Shown piece after piece: positions 8,075-18,452 of a stretch of DNA of 64,000 bases. Position 1 is the stretch's first letter; every line of letters begins with the position of its first letter. A program made the position numbers and the translations under genes. Source of the DNA: Candidatus Fredericiella danica (GTDB lineage: Bacteria > Chloroflexota > Anaerolineae > Caldilineales > Caldilineaceae); NCBI GenBank assembly GCA_016713335.1, contig JADJPH010000023.1, positions 1 to 64,000 of the forward strand, read 5' to 3'. The notes under the pieces are model-generated. The model was given only the letters and a program-made list of their open reading frames with translations. It was not told the DNA's origin and ran no database searches.

Positions 8075-11017
8075 ATGCTCAAAATCGTCATCGCGATTGG
8101 TTTCCTGTTGATTTTCTTGATCCTGCTGATCCTCTTCTTCCCCCAGGCGGCCGCGGCGCAGTCAAATGACTGCACCGTAACCGTGGACGCCGATGGCGTC
8201 GTCACCCTGGTCTGTAGGGTCAGACCCGAAGCCAGACCCCCACGCCCGCCAAGACCAACCAGGACGCCAACGCCCACCTCGACGTTCACGCCCATGCCCG
8301 TTGACACCGCCACACCAACGCCGATCTCAACGCCAACGAACACCCCGTCACCGACGCGCACGGCTACGCCCACCAGCACGCCAACACCCACGCCGACATC
8401 GACACCCACCGAAACCCCATCGCCAACGCCGACCGCGACACCGACATGGACACCAACTTCAACCACGGCGCCGCCCACCGCAACAAGCACGCCAACGCCA
8501 ACCGTTGCCCCACCGGCAACCGTCCTCTTGAACGTACCACTCCTGAATGTCAGCGCCGGCTCGCCGGCACTCGATGCCAATAAACGGGCCATCATCTGGG
8601 CGGGACAGGTTGGCCCAGGAACGATCTATTTTGATGCACGTATCGTGGGCGCGCACGATGGCCTGCGGCTGCGCGTGCAGGTCATCGATCAAAAACTTGC
8701 CAACGGCGACAGCATTACAGCCACGATCAATGGGCGCACCTACGTTGCCAACTGGCCCAAGGCCGAGGGATGGGAGCTGGGTGCGCGCTGCGGCGCCACG
8801 CTGGCGGACTGCCGCGGGTGGTCGGCGACGCTTGTGCCACTACTCGCCTGGCCGGCGCTAGGGGGAGCGCCAACGGCAGGGGATGTGTGGCCCTTGACGC
8901 TACAGGTCAGCAACGAGAACGGTGCGAAAGCGGCGTGGTCCGGCGCAATTCACTGGGGGATTCCCGACTACACCGGCGCGCTCCCAGGTCCGTCCGCAGT
9001 GCTTAACAAGGTCGCAGGGGTCGACGCGATGGTAGGTGGCGCCTTTGATTGCGGCGCACCTGCGTACCCTGATTATTTCGATCGGTGGGGTTCCCTCAAC
9101 TGGCATGGTTCCACCCAGGTCAATGTGCAGGCGCAATGGGACATCGCCGATTGGCCCTGCTACTCCAAGCTCGCCACAAAGTGGACGCTGACCGGCATCC
9201 CGCCTGGCGCAACCGTGGTGAGCGCCACGCTGACGTACGAGCAGTTTGGCAATGCGGGCTATTCTTACGGCGACACCCTCACCACCACGATCCAGGCGTT
9301 TGAGGCATCGCCCCAATGGGATCCGGCCACGATCACCTGGAACAACGCGCCGCCTCCAGGAGAAAACCTGTCGTGGCTGGATGTGCCCGAGTTGCCCAAA
9401 AGCTGTGAGTTCAACTGCATCCCACCGCTGGCGAGGGTGCTGGACGTCACCGAACTGACGCAGCGCGCCCTCCTGCGCGGGCAGCGCGATGCATCCGCCA
9501 TTCTATATTCGGCGGCAGGGCAATATCACAGCGGCAAGTATTTCTGGTCGAAGCCGATTGTGTCAATGTGGTACGTTGAACCCGGCTCGCCACCTGTTCC
9601 ACCAACCGCAACGTCCACCTCGACGCCTTCATCGCCAACCCCGACCAAGACGCCGGTCAACACACCGCTTCCCCCAACACCAACTAGAACGCCTGTTGCC
9701 ACTGCGACGCCGACAAGAACGCCAACGCCGTTGCCTACGACGACGCCAACCATTGTTCCAGGTTCCGGTACGACCACCGGCAAGACCTACTACATGGCGC
9801 CGAACGGGTTGGACAGCAACCCTGGATCGCTCACTGCGCCATGGGCGACCTTCAACCGTGCTTGGCAGACGCTCCAACCCGGCGACACGTTGCTCCTCAT
9901 GGACGGCATCTACACCCAGACGCTGCAGCCGAATGTCCGCAACGGCGCAGCCGGGAAACCGATCACGATCAAAGCGATGCACGACGGCCAGGCAATCATC
10001 GATGGGCAGGGCATCCGCAACACGGTCAAGATCGGCGACGCCTGGCCCGGGCCAATCGGCGAGTGGTTCGTGGTCGAAGGCATTGTCGCCAGAAACAGCA
10101 GTGAGTCCGTCTGGTACTTGCGGGGCAATCACAACGTGTTGCGCCGCGTTTCCGGCTACAATGCGAACACGGACACGAACGACCATGTCTTCTTGATCTG
10201 GGCCAATGACAGTGTCATTGAAGATTGCATTGCGGCCGGCACGGGGCGCAACCTGATCCTGATCTACCAGGGCAGCCGCAATACCATCCGGCGCTGCTAC
10301 ACCCGCTGGGAAGAGTGGCGCGGTGCGGACTTCTGCGGTGTCACGTGGCCCAACGGCAACAATGTGGTCATCTACAACGCCAGCAACAACTTGCTCGAAA
10401 ATGTCATTGCCGATGGCCGGTCACCGGGCCGCGGCATCCTCATCCAGGCAAACGCGGACACCGTGCAAGCAAACAACAACCGAGTATACGGCAGCATCTC
10501 GGTCCTGGCAGGTATGGAGAACGCCGCAACCGCATTCCAATGGCCGCAGATCCGGCCCGCGAATACTTGTGGCGGCGCGTACCTCGACCCACGCCGCGCT
10601 GACCTCCGCGCAGGGATTGCGGTGTGGGGACAGGGTCTAATTTCGGGCAATATCTGGAAGGATCTCCTGGTGACCGCCAATGCGGGGCTCGGCTTCAGCA
10701 GCGCGAAACCCTTTGGCATTGGCGTGACCGATGGCATTCTCGACCATGTGACGATCACCGGCAACGGGCTGGATGCGATTGCCGCTGATGGAGGCGTTGG
10801 CGCCAACGTCAAACTCACGCAACTGGCGCCGTGGACAATCACCAACAGCAGGATTAATGGCACAAACCATCAGGGCGAAGGCGCGCGGCTATCGTCCCGT
10901 TACATCGACGGCGTGCTGACGACTGAAGCCCTCTGGCCATGGCCAATGGACGGGCGGGCACAGAAAGAACTGGGGTATGCGGTGAGCGAACGGGTGGGGG
11001 GATTTCTCAACCGCTAG
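8075..11017 (+). CDS. Large surface protein: DNRLRE-like domain and parallel beta-helix
   Basis: A 980-residue exported protein. Residues 1-29 are a hydrophobic signal sequence ending AAAAQS. A Pro/Thr-rich spacer (about residues 50-150) leads to a beta-rich domain, then a DNRLRE-like domain (TTIQAFEASPQWDPATITWNNAP; VLDVTELTQ), which in other proteins stabilises wall-anchored chains. A second Pro/Thr spacer precedes a right-handed beta-helix module (TYYMAPNGLDSNPGS, PGDTLLLMDGIYTQTL, NNLLENVIAD) as in polysaccharide-binding or lyase-like proteins. It has its own consensus promoter and no enzyme motif I can assign. It probably works outside the cell as an adhesin or a glycan-active protein. 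Confidence 0.8.
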   Translation: MLKIVIAIGFLLIFLILLILFFPQAAAAQSNDCTVTVDADGVVTLVCRVRPEARPPRPPRPTRTPTPTSTFTPMPVDTATPTPISTPTNTPSPTRTATPTSTPTPTPTSTPTETPSPTPTATPTWTPTSTTAPPTATSTPTPTVAPPATVLLNVPLLNVSAGSPALDANKRAIIWAGQVGPGTIYFDARIVGAHDGLRLRVQVIDQKLANGDSITATINGRTYVANWPKAEGWELGARCGATLADCRGWSATLVPLLAWPALGGAPTAGDVWPLTLQVSNENGAKAAWSGAIHWGIPDYTGALPGPSAVLNKVAGVDAMVGGAFDCGAPAYPDYFDRWGSLNWHGSTQVNVQAQWDIADWPCYSKLATKWTLTGIPPGATVVSATLTYEQFGNAGYSYGDTLTTTIQAFEASPQWDPATITWNNAPPPGENLSWLDVPELPKSCEFNCIPPLARVLDVTELTQRALLRGQRDASAILYSAAGQYHSGKYFWSKPIVSMWYVEPGSPPVPPTATSTSTPSSPTPTKTPVNTPLPPTPTRTPVATATPTRTPTPLPTTTPTIVPGSGTTTGKTYYMAPNGLDSNPGSLTAPWATFNRAWQTLQPGDTLLLMDGIYTQTLQPNVRNGAAGKPITIKAMHDGQAIIDGQGIRNTVKIGDAWPGPIGEWFVVEGIVARNSSESVWYLRGNHNVLRRVSGYNANTDTNDHVFLIWANDSVIEDCIAAGTGRNLILIYQGSRNTIRRCYTRWEEWRGADFCGVTWPNGNNVVIYNASNNLLENVIADGRSPGRGILIQANADTVQANNNRVYGSISVLAGMENAATAFQWPQIRPANTCGGAYLDPRRADLRAGIAVWGQGLISGNIWKDLLVTANAGLGFSSAKPFGIGVTDGILDHVTITGNGLDAIAADGGVGANVKLTQLAPWTITNSRINGTNHQGEGARLSSRYIDGVLTTEALWPWPMDGRAQKELGYAVSERVGGFLNR

Positions 11018-11050
11018 CGAGTCAATGCGGACGCTGCAAGTAGCAAATAA

Positions 11051-11135
11051 CGAATCATCAACAGTCAATTCCTAATTGTCAATGAGACTTATCGATGCCC
11101 ACCATTGACATTGCGAATTGACTGTTGATGATTCG
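11051..11135. repeat. Inverted repeat element, ATCATCAACAGT family, copy 1
   Basis: Perfect 21-nt arms at 11051-11071 and 11115-11135, with a further near-complementary inner pair (11075-11084 and 11103-11112), so the whole 85 nt can fold as one hairpin. It lies between convergent genes and may act as a bidirectional terminator. The arm ends match the element at 27818-27905. Confidence 0.75.
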
Positions 11136-11150
11136 TCGGCTTATGGCGCC

Positions 11151-14100
11151 TTAATCCAGCAGAAAGACGAGATAAACGGCGTTTTGATCCTGAAGCCGAC
11201 CTGCAACCAGGAGTCCCGACATGGCCGCGCCGTCGCCCAGCCGATAGGCGGCAACCTCTGTAACAGCCGGATCGTCAAAGACAGCGGCAAGCGCAGCGCG
11301 AGCGCTTTCGGCGTTGTCAACGTCGTCAAGAATCAATGCTGCCGAAGATGCGGCATCGCGATCTTCGAGCCCGCGCAACTCGGTCACAATGTCGGGAGCA
11401 GCGCCTTCGGGGCGTCCATAGACCTGTTGCCACGGTCCCATCCAGGCATCCTCGCCAAAGCGCTCCCAGGCATCGCCGACAAAGAAGCGATATTTTGCAA
11501 GGGCCGCCTGCTCAAGATCAGCACTTGCTGCCAACGGTTCGTAGAACACCGCGCTCCCAAATCCGGCCTGGCTGGGCGCCCCATAGGCCGTCTCCAACGC
11601 GCTTACCGCCTCAGGTTTTGCCATACGCGTTGACACTGCCTCAATTTCAGCGATCGTCGCGGCCAGATCCGGCTCCACCCGTCCCTGGAGCACCTGCTCG
11701 AGCGCATACCCAACCGCAAACAACTTGGGTTCTGACAGGTAGTCACCACTCAGGACGATGCCCTGCGGTTCACCCTTGGGGTCGAGACCGGCAGGAATCG
11801 TGAGGGCAGGCACGCCGGCGGCGCCGGCATTGCCTGAGTAGCTCATGCCGCTCACCAGGATGTCTACGTTGTTGGTCTCCAGCACCGTCTTCATCCAGTT
11901 TTGAGCCAGCGCCTGGGCTACCGCCCGGATCCGCACATATTCTTCGGCGGTGGTCGTGTTGCTCACCGACTTCTCAAGGAAGAGTTGGCCATAGGGCGCG
12001 CGATTGGCCAGGTCTTCGTTGTTGATGGCGACAACCTCGGCAAGACTGGCGATGGGCGCCGGTGATGGCAGTTCCCCAAATAGGTCTGCAACGCCGGCAT
12101 TGAAACTGTACGGCAACTGCACCTGCGCGGTGTCGCCGGATGGCGGCAGTGTCGTCTCATCGATCTCCACCACTTCAATCCCCAACTGCTTTAGGGCATC
12201 GATGGCAGTCGCAGGGTCACCACCGAGGCTAGGCAGCATGTATTCCACCAACAAAGAATGTACTTCCGCTTCGGACAGACTCTTGCCCGCTACTTGTTCG
12301 AGCATCTTTGCTTGCTGTTGCACCAGTGCAGTGGCTGTACTGGGGATGATCACACCTACACGGAGCTTTTTTGCCTGGTCCAGCGACAGGAACTGGGTGA
12401 AATCGACCCCATTGAGCGCCGCGGCGCCGGCAGTTTTGGGATCATTTTCATCCGCACCCGACATCACGTTCAGCATGATCGCCACATCCGTGACTGACCG
12501 CCCCATTGGCCCAGGCGTGTCCAGGTCTGGCCCCAGCGGGATGATATGATCGCGGCTGAGCAGACCGAGGCTTGGGCGCAAGGCCGCCACACTATTGGAA
12601 CGCGCCGGCTGGATCAGCGACCCTGAAGTCTCCGACCCCACGCTGACTGCAGTGAGATTGGCGCCCACGGATACTGCCGAGCCGGAACTGGAGCCCATCG
12701 GGTCGAATGGACCATAGGGGTGGCGGGTCTGGCCGCCGACGACGCTAAACCCACTCGGCATACATGGGTCCATGTAGTTGGCCCATTCGGAGAGATTTGC
12801 CTTCCCCAGGATGATGGCGCCGGCAGCGCGCAGTTTCTGGACAATCGTGGCATCGCGATCTGCCTGCCAGTTGCGTAACGCATAGGCGCCTGCCGTGGTG
12901 TGCATCTGATCGCCGGTCGCAATATTGTCTTTCAGCAGCACGGGGATGCCATGCAGCGGACCACGTCGTGCCTGCGGCCCGCTCTGCATCCAGTTGCGCC
13001 GCAATGGTGAGCGCTTCGGGGTTGAGTTCAATCACGGAATTGAGCTTATTCACGTCATAGTGTTGGATCCGGTCGACGTAGTAAGTCACCAGTTCCTCAG
13101 CAGTGAGTTCTCCACCCGCCATCAGCCCCTGGAGGTCAAGTATGTTTTTGCCAACGAGCAGCGCATCCAGTTCGCGGCTGCGCTCACTTGAGAAGCCTGC
13201 GAGCGCGGCACTAAAGGCGTCAAGCTCAAGCGGACGCTTGGCGTTGTAATTGGGTTCGGCCAGTGGGAATTGCCTGCCGCCTGGCAGCAAGGTTTCAAGG
13301 CAGTCATTGAGTAGCCGGTTGTTGATCGCGCCCATCGAAGCCGCACTGGCTGCGGCATAAAGCTCAAGATCCGCTTGTGGGATCGCGTCCATCGCGCTTG
13401 TAGCGGCTGGTTCTGTCACAGTCGTGGCCTCCGTCATTGCGACTGGCGCCGGCAACTGCTCAAAAAGCAAGTCTCCGGCGGAATTGTCTTCCTGTTCGTA
13501 CGAGATCTCCAGCAATCCTTCTTTGTAGCCCCACAACACGGCTTTTGCCAGCCGTGCGAAGAAGATCGCCTCCTGTTTTGCGATATCTTCTGGGCAAGCC
13601 ATCTCGGTTGCGGTGATCGGTCCGACGGAGAATGTTTGCGGTGCGTCCGGTAAGGTCGCTGCGGCCGCGTAATAGTTGTTGCAGCCGCCGGAACCACGGA
13701 TCTGGTCGCCGGTGAATTCCAGGGTGAGTTCTGCACCCGGCAAGACGGGTTCTTTGCCATCATTCAGATCCACCAGCCGCCACGTTGCTCCCACCAGGTC
13801 GACGCCGCTCACCTTGCCCAACTGCTCGGTGCTTTCTTCCTGGAGTGTGTCGTCTTGTAGTGCAAAGATGCTGCGCACATTCCAGGTCGGGCAACAGTCG
13901 CCATCGCCTGACCCCTGCGCCAGATAATCAACCATCACTTTCCCATCCGCCACGTCAAGGGACTTCAGTTGGATGCGGTCACCGAGCAAATGAGGTAGTC
14001 CGGGTGCGGGAGCCGAGGCCACCGCCAGGACAGGAACTGCAAACACGAAGCGGGCGGTGCCCGTGGTGTCGTGCTCAAGCAGGGCCACCGCATCTTCAGC

Positions 14101-14424
14101 GCCGTCACCGTTCAAATCGCCCGTTGCCGTGATCCGATCCAGGAGCCGCACAATCGGTTTGGCAGGCACACCGACTTCTGTGTACGTGTAGGTGCCGTCG
14201 ATCAGGGTCACCAGCTTATCGCTGAAAAGTCCGGTGTAACTCAGGTTGCCCAACGTCGCCACCAGATCAGCCTGACTTGTGAGCGATGGAATCTGCTCGT
14301 CTGTTTCGGTCGCCACCGTAGTCGCGGCTTGATCAAGTGCCGCGGGCGCGGTTACGGCTTTGCACCCGGCCAGCAAGAGCATCAGAATCAAGATCACGGC
14401 GATGTTTGTATAGATCTTTTTCAT
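11151..14424 (-). CDS. Lipoprotein: META domain fused to amidase (one frameshift)
   Basis: About 1090 residues. The N-terminus is a lipoprotein signal (LLLAGC lipobox near residue 20). A VCBS/FG-GAP-like stretch (TATGDLNGDGAEDAV) is followed by a META domain (LVGATWRLVDLNDG, GSGGCNNYYAA, MACPEDIAKQEAIFF). The C-terminal ~650 residues are an amidase-signature enzyme: Lys in IPVLLKDNIATG, cis-Ser in MGSSSGSA and nucleophile Ser in GSETSGSLIQPA are all present. The frame changes near 12970-12985, just before GPLHGIPV. Amidases of this family hydrolyse amides; a lipid-anchored one would act on the outer face. Ribosome site GAGGAAA precedes ATG 14424. The META-amidase pairing is unusual. Confidence 0.8.
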
Positions 14425-14477
14425 GATGATTTCCTCGATTCAGCTTCTCTGCGCTGAACATGCTTCGTGAACATAGT

Positions 14478-14882
14478 TTAGCTGAGCGTGTCCTTGTGTA
14501 ATTGGGTGAGGACCGTCTGCAATTGCTGCGTCGTGGTATCGCGTGCGAGCGCGGCGTCGGCGCCGGATTTCATGGCCCACGCCGCGCGTTGTTGCGAGTT
14601 GAGCAGAACCAGGCAGCAGGTGGTTGGGCAATTGGCCTTCACCGCGGCAAGTAACGCCTCGATCTCTTCCATAAGCAGATTGCAGTCGATCACGAGCAAC
14701 GCCGGTCGTCGCGCCACCACTTGATTGAGCGCCGACAGGCCATCCCCAGCCGAGACGACCACGCAAATCATCGGGTTCGCAGTCAGGGCTGCACGCAGCG
14801 ACTGCTGCATGATGCCGGGGCGTGATGCGAGCACCGTGGAGATCTGCGGTTGTTCGTCGCTTGCCGGTAAACCTGTCGCCAT
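14478..14882 (-). CDS. Receiver-domain-only protein
   Basis: Start chosen at ATG 14882 behind GAGG; the longer upstream frame shows no conserved sequence. The 134 residues form one CheY-like receiver with the phospho-acceptor in ALLVIDCNLL, but the usual N-terminal acidic pair is replaced (STVLASRPGIMQQSLRAAL), which would weaken Mg2+ binding. No output domain follows. It sits downstream of a NarL-type regulator and its kinase on the same strand, and could be a phosphate sink or a protein-interaction module. A palindrome lies upstream at 15024-15041. Confidence 0.65.
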   Translation of the reverse strand: MATGLPASDEQPQISTVLASRPGIMQQSLRAALTANPMICVVVSAGDGLSALNQVVARRPALLVIDCNLLMEEIEALLAAVKANCPTTCCLVLLNSQQRAAWAMKSGADAALARDTTTQQLQTVLTQLHKDTLS

Positions 14883-15023
14883 AATCCTCGATCCCAGCAC
14901 AGAGTGAAATTCTCTGCGGGCACAACGAGCCGCAGGCGGCACACAATTGCCCTCCGTCATAGCATACACGGTGCAGACTTTCTCCACATCATCACAAGTT
15001 AGGATTCTCGGACGACGTCCTAC

Positions 15024-15041
15024 CCCCTACACTTGTAGGGG
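15024..15041. promoter_or_regulatory. Palindromic operator candidate
   Basis: CCCCTACA-CT-TGTAGGGG, an 8-bp perfect stem with a 2-nt centre, lies between the NarL regulator stop (15111) and the receiver-protein start (14882). A second small palindrome, GGACGACGTCC, is at 15010-15020. Likely a binding site for a dimeric regulator, possibly the adjacent NarL-family protein. Confidence 0.45.
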
Positions 15042-15110
15042 ATTGTCGGAGATCCACCTCCGGTTCCGGGTTTTGCATCAGTACACGATACTCAGGTCTA
15101 CAACAAGACC

Positions 15111-15740
15111 CTACACCAGGTGCCGTTCCTGAGCAACCACCGCGGCTTGCGTGCGGTTTGAGACGCCCAGCTTCTGGAGAATGTTGCTTACATGCGAGCG
15201 AACGGTGGTTGGGCTGATGTGGAGGGAACTGGCGATTTCCTGGTTCGACTGGCCTTGTACAAGATTGCGGAGGACATCGCGCTCGCGGGCTGTGAGTGAA
15301 TCAACGGCCGGCGATGGAATGGGCGGTTGCAGGAGACTCTTGACCAATGCCTGCGGCACCACCAGATGATTTTGGTGCACGCTGCGGATTGCGTGAAACA
15401 GATCGTCGGGTGACGTATCCTTGAGCAGATAGCCCATGGCGCCCGCCTGGATTGCTGCCGCCACGTGTTCATTCTCACTGAAACTCGACAGCACCAGGAT
15501 TCGAGCCGCTGGATTCTCTGCTTTAATGCAGGCGATAGCCGCCTTGCCATCCAGTTCAGGCATCATCATGTCCATCAGGATCACATCCGGCTGGAGTGAG
15601 CGCGCCAATTCCACGGCTTCGCGGCCATTGGCGGCTTCCCCGACCACCTCCATGCCATTTCTGGGGGCGAGCAATGCGGTGAGACCCTGGCGCACAACAT
15701 AGTGGTCATCTGCGATCAAAACCCGGATCAATGCCGTCAC
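15111..15740 (-). CDS. NarL/FixJ-type response regulator
   Basis: 209 residues with a full receiver (RVLIADDHYVVRQGL; phospho-Asp in DVILMDMMMPELDG; Lys in YLLKDTSP) and a C-terminal LuxR-type helix-turn-helix (LTARERDVLRNLVQG, then NQEIASSLHISPTTVRSHV). Its start overlaps the stop of the upstream TPR-GAF kinase by 4 nt (ATGA arrangement), so the two form a cognate pair: the kinase phosphorylates the receiver Asp and the regulator then binds DNA. The output genes are not evident. Confidence 0.92.
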   Translation of the reverse strand: MTALIRVLIADDHYVVRQGLTALLAPRNGMEVVGEAANGREAVELARSLQPDVILMDMMMPELDGKAAIACIKAENPAARILVLSSFSENEHVAAAIQAGAMGYLLKDTSPDDLFHAIRSVHQNHLVVPQALVKSLLQPPIPSPAVDSLTARERDVLRNLVQGQSNQEIASSLHISPTTVRSHVSNILQKLGVSNRTQAAVVAQERHLV

Positions 15741-18202
15741 CTCCGCACCTCCATTGGAAAGGGAATGTTTGCTTCAATCTGAGTACCGGCGCCTGGCCCG
15801 CTGGTGATGGACAATTGGCCGCGTAGCCGAAGCACCCGTTCCTCGACGTTTCTCAGCCCCAATCCGCCTTTTGCCTTCACTGCCGCCACTTCAAAGCCAC
15901 GACCATCGTCGGCGATGCACAGGTGCAGCACTCCAGCCGCTTGTTCCAAATGCACCGAAAGCCTATGGGCACTCGCATGTTTCACCACGTTATTGAGCAC
16001 CTCGACAATGATATGGTAGAGTTCCGCTTCATATTTTGGTGGCATTGGCGGCAACTCTGGCCACCGCACATCAAGTTCCAGCCCCACCCGCCGTTCCACT
16101 GAATTCATTCGCAAGGTGATCGCACGGGCCAACCCTTCCTGTTCGAGATCCGCAGGGCGCAATTCGTACAGCAGCAGCCGCATCTCGCGCAAGGCATGCA
16201 GCGTATTGCGCTCCAGTTCGCGGAGGCTGTGGTTCAATCGAATTGTATCACCATCCTCGGCCGCCTCGCGCGCAGCCCGGCTAAAGAGCGATAAACTGTA
16301 GAGTGTCTGCGAGACCGAATCGTGCAGATCGCGCGCAAGCCGTTGGCGCTCTTCCAAAACCGCGATCTCTCCGGCCTGGATGCGCAGCCGTTTTGTTTCC
16401 AAAATCATGCCCAGTTGCTCAGCCACCGCAGTCACCAGCGCAATTTCGTCGACGCCAAAGCCCCGACTTGTGAAGCGATAGCAACTCAACAAGCCCTCCA
16501 CCCTGCTGCCAATCTTGATCTGCGCCCCCAGACAGGTCTGGTATGTGTGGAATCGAAGTTCTTCCGGTATTAGCGTCGTCTCCGCAAGCCTCATGGTTAC
16601 CAGCGGATCGTTGGGTAGTCGCAACCAGCGATCAAAATCGACGTCCCATTGCGCAATGTGCTGGGGAGGCGCAACGCCCTGTGGAAAATTCAGCTCGCCC
16701 GCGATGCGCAGCCCCTTCCGTTCTTCGTCGAAGAGATGGATGCAGATTGCCCTGCTGCGGGTTACCTCCATGATCCGCGGAAGTGCTTGCTCAAATACGG
16801 ATTCGAGGGTCTCCTCCTGCCCCGCCAACAGCGTGAGGTCAAAGAAGGTGGCAAGTTCATCGGTGCGCGCTGCCACGCGCTGCTCTAACGTGGCGACAAT
16901 CTCTTGTATTTCCAGTTCAGCACGCTCGCGTACCTCGATCTCCTTTTGCAGCAGTGCGACTGTCTCACGCAACTCGGCCGTGCGTAAATCAACTTCTTGT
17001 TCCAACCGCGCTTGCACCGCCTGCAATGCAGACTCCGTTTGCTTGCGCTCCCAAATCTCATTCTCTAATTGTTGGGTGCGAAGCTGAGCAATCAGTGCTT
17101 CTTTCTTTGCCGTTTCGGTGTCGTGAACTACTTGCAGCACTTTGAGCCGCTGATCCGCCTTTTCATCAAAGGCGCGTTCCTTCATCGCATGATACGCCTT
17201 GAGGTGTTCGAGCGCATTGCCAAGATCTCCCTGGCGTTCATAAATCTGTGCGGCCTGGCGGTGAGCATCCTGGAGTTCCCAGGCTGCGTTGATCGTGGCT
17301 GCGATGGCGACGCACGCTTGCAGGTATTCCAATGCCAGGTCAGCCTGGCCAAGTTCAGCATGCGCCTGGCCAAGATACAGCAGCGACTGCGCTTCATTGT
17401 ACTTCGATCCCACGGTCCGGCTCAGCGTATGGGCACTGTGCAAGGCGCGCAATGCCTCTTCAACCCTGTCAAGCCTCAGGTAGATCCTCCCCGCAATACT
17501 ATGGGCAAAAATCTCAAATATATCAAAACCTGCATTTTGCACCACCGCGAGGCCGCGCTCGATTACATCGAGTGCCCGCTCCGTATTGTCCGTTTGTAGG
17601 TACGTCTCCGCGAGATTTAGCAGTGCCAGCGACTCGATCCGCTCGTAACCTGGCGCAGTCGCCAACTGAAGATTTTGCAGAAGCATTTCTATGGCACGAT
17701 TCGTATCGCCCGTCGAGTTATAGATGGCGCCCAGATTGTTATTGGCATTCGCAATTCGGCACTTATCGTCAATCCGTTGTGCTACTTCCAGTTGCCGGTG
17801 CATGTAATTAAGAAATTCGGGGAAATGATTTAAATGGTAGTAGATCCCGGCGATGCCATCCAACACATCAGCCAGCCCATCGCCGTATCCCAAGACTTCA
17901 AATAGATCTTGTGCCTGAAGGAGTTGGCTTAGCCCCAGAGCATTGTCACCGAGGCGTGCGTGAACATAGCCCTGCGTGCGCAAACTGTAGGCGATGCCGG
18001 TTTGATATGGCGCCTGCCCCACGGGTGGATCGTTTGCAAGTTCACAGGCCCTCTGGCTGAGCGACAATGCCCGCTTCGAATCGGTGTCGCTCAGTTCCCA
18101 GGCAAGTTCGTTGAGGAGATCAATTCGAACAAGCGCATCAGCCCCCGGATCGAGTGCCGCTAGCTTCAACTCAAGCATTTGAATCTCGCTCGCTTGACTC
18201 AT
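15737..18202 (-). CDS. TPR-GAF sensor histidine kinase (HisKA_3 type)
   Basis: Start set at ATG 18202 (MSQASEIQML), six nt from GGAG; the longer frame adds unconserved residues. Of 821 residues, about the first 360 are tetratricopeptide repeats (for example ALNLLETY-like helices, EYLQACVAIA), followed by a coiled coil (to about 460), a GAF-like domain, then the kinase core. LARDLHDSVSQTLYSL carries the phospho-His near residue 625; NNVVKHA (N box), DDGRGF (G1) and GGLGLRN (G2) form the ATPase. No membrane segment is seen, so it senses a cytoplasmic signal or partner. It is coupled to the NarL regulator and divergent from the PAS kinase at 18453. Confidence 0.88.
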   Translation of the reverse strand: MSQASEIQMLELKLAALDPGADALVRIDLLNELAWELSDTDSKRALSLSQRACELANDPPVGQAPYQTGIAYSLRTQGYVHARLGDNALGLSQLLQAQDLFEVLGYGDGLADVLDGIAGIYYHLNHFPEFLNYMHRQLEVAQRIDDKCRIANANNNLGAIYNSTGDTNRAIEMLLQNLQLATAPGYERIESLALLNLAETYLQTDNTERALDVIERGLAVVQNAGFDIFEIFAHSIAGRIYLRLDRVEEALRALHSAHTLSRTVGSKYNEAQSLLYLGQAHAELGQADLALEYLQACVAIAATINAAWELQDAHRQAAQIYERQGDLGNALEHLKAYHAMKERAFDEKADQRLKVLQVVHDTETAKKEALIAQLRTQQLENEIWERKQTESALQAVQARLEQEVDLRTAELRETVALLQKEIEVRERAELEIQEIVATLEQRVAARTDELATFFDLTLLAGQEETLESVFEQALPRIMEVTRSRAICIHLFDEERKGLRIAGELNFPQGVAPPQHIAQWDVDFDRWLRLPNDPLVTMRLAETTLIPEELRFHTYQTCLGAQIKIGSRVEGLLSCYRFTSRGFGVDEIALVTAVAEQLGMILETKRLRIQAGEIAVLEERQRLARDLHDSVSQTLYSLSLFSRAAREAAEDGDTIRLNHSLRELERNTLHALREMRLLLYELRPADLEQEGLARAITLRMNSVERRVGLELDVRWPELPPMPPKYEAELYHIIVEVLNNVVKHASAHRLSVHLEQAAGVLHLCIADDGRGFEVAAVKAKGGLGLRNVEERVLRLRGQLSITSGPGAGTQIEANIPFPMEVRR

Positions 18203-18452
18203 TGGCGCTCCATCGATGCAAACGTAGCGGGTGCACCTGCCTGTGCGTGACACAAGCAACGTCTTCCCAAATGCAAACAGCCATCATCACAGGATAATCG
18301 AGATCGCGCTTCAAACGCCAGCTCCTAACACTGTATGGCGCTCTTCTCGTTGCGGTATGTGCTTGACCAGTCTCGGTAATAAGCTTACACTTGGACTTAC
18401 GTCATTCTGTAAAGATGTCTGCCAAATCGATTACTCACGACACAGGGATGCC

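Noticed and set aside
8240..8520. Tandem DNA repeat or CRISPR-like array
   Set aside because: It is in-frame coding sequence for a Pro/Thr-rich spacer and has no fixed unit; the same holds for 9600-9760.
8053..8595. Antisense valine/glycine-rich gene
   Set aside because: It is the reverse-strand shadow of the Pro/Thr spacer, with no ribosome site or conserved sequence.
11051..11135. Insertion sequence
   Set aside because: No transposase frame is present between or next to the arms; described as a small inverted-repeat element instead.
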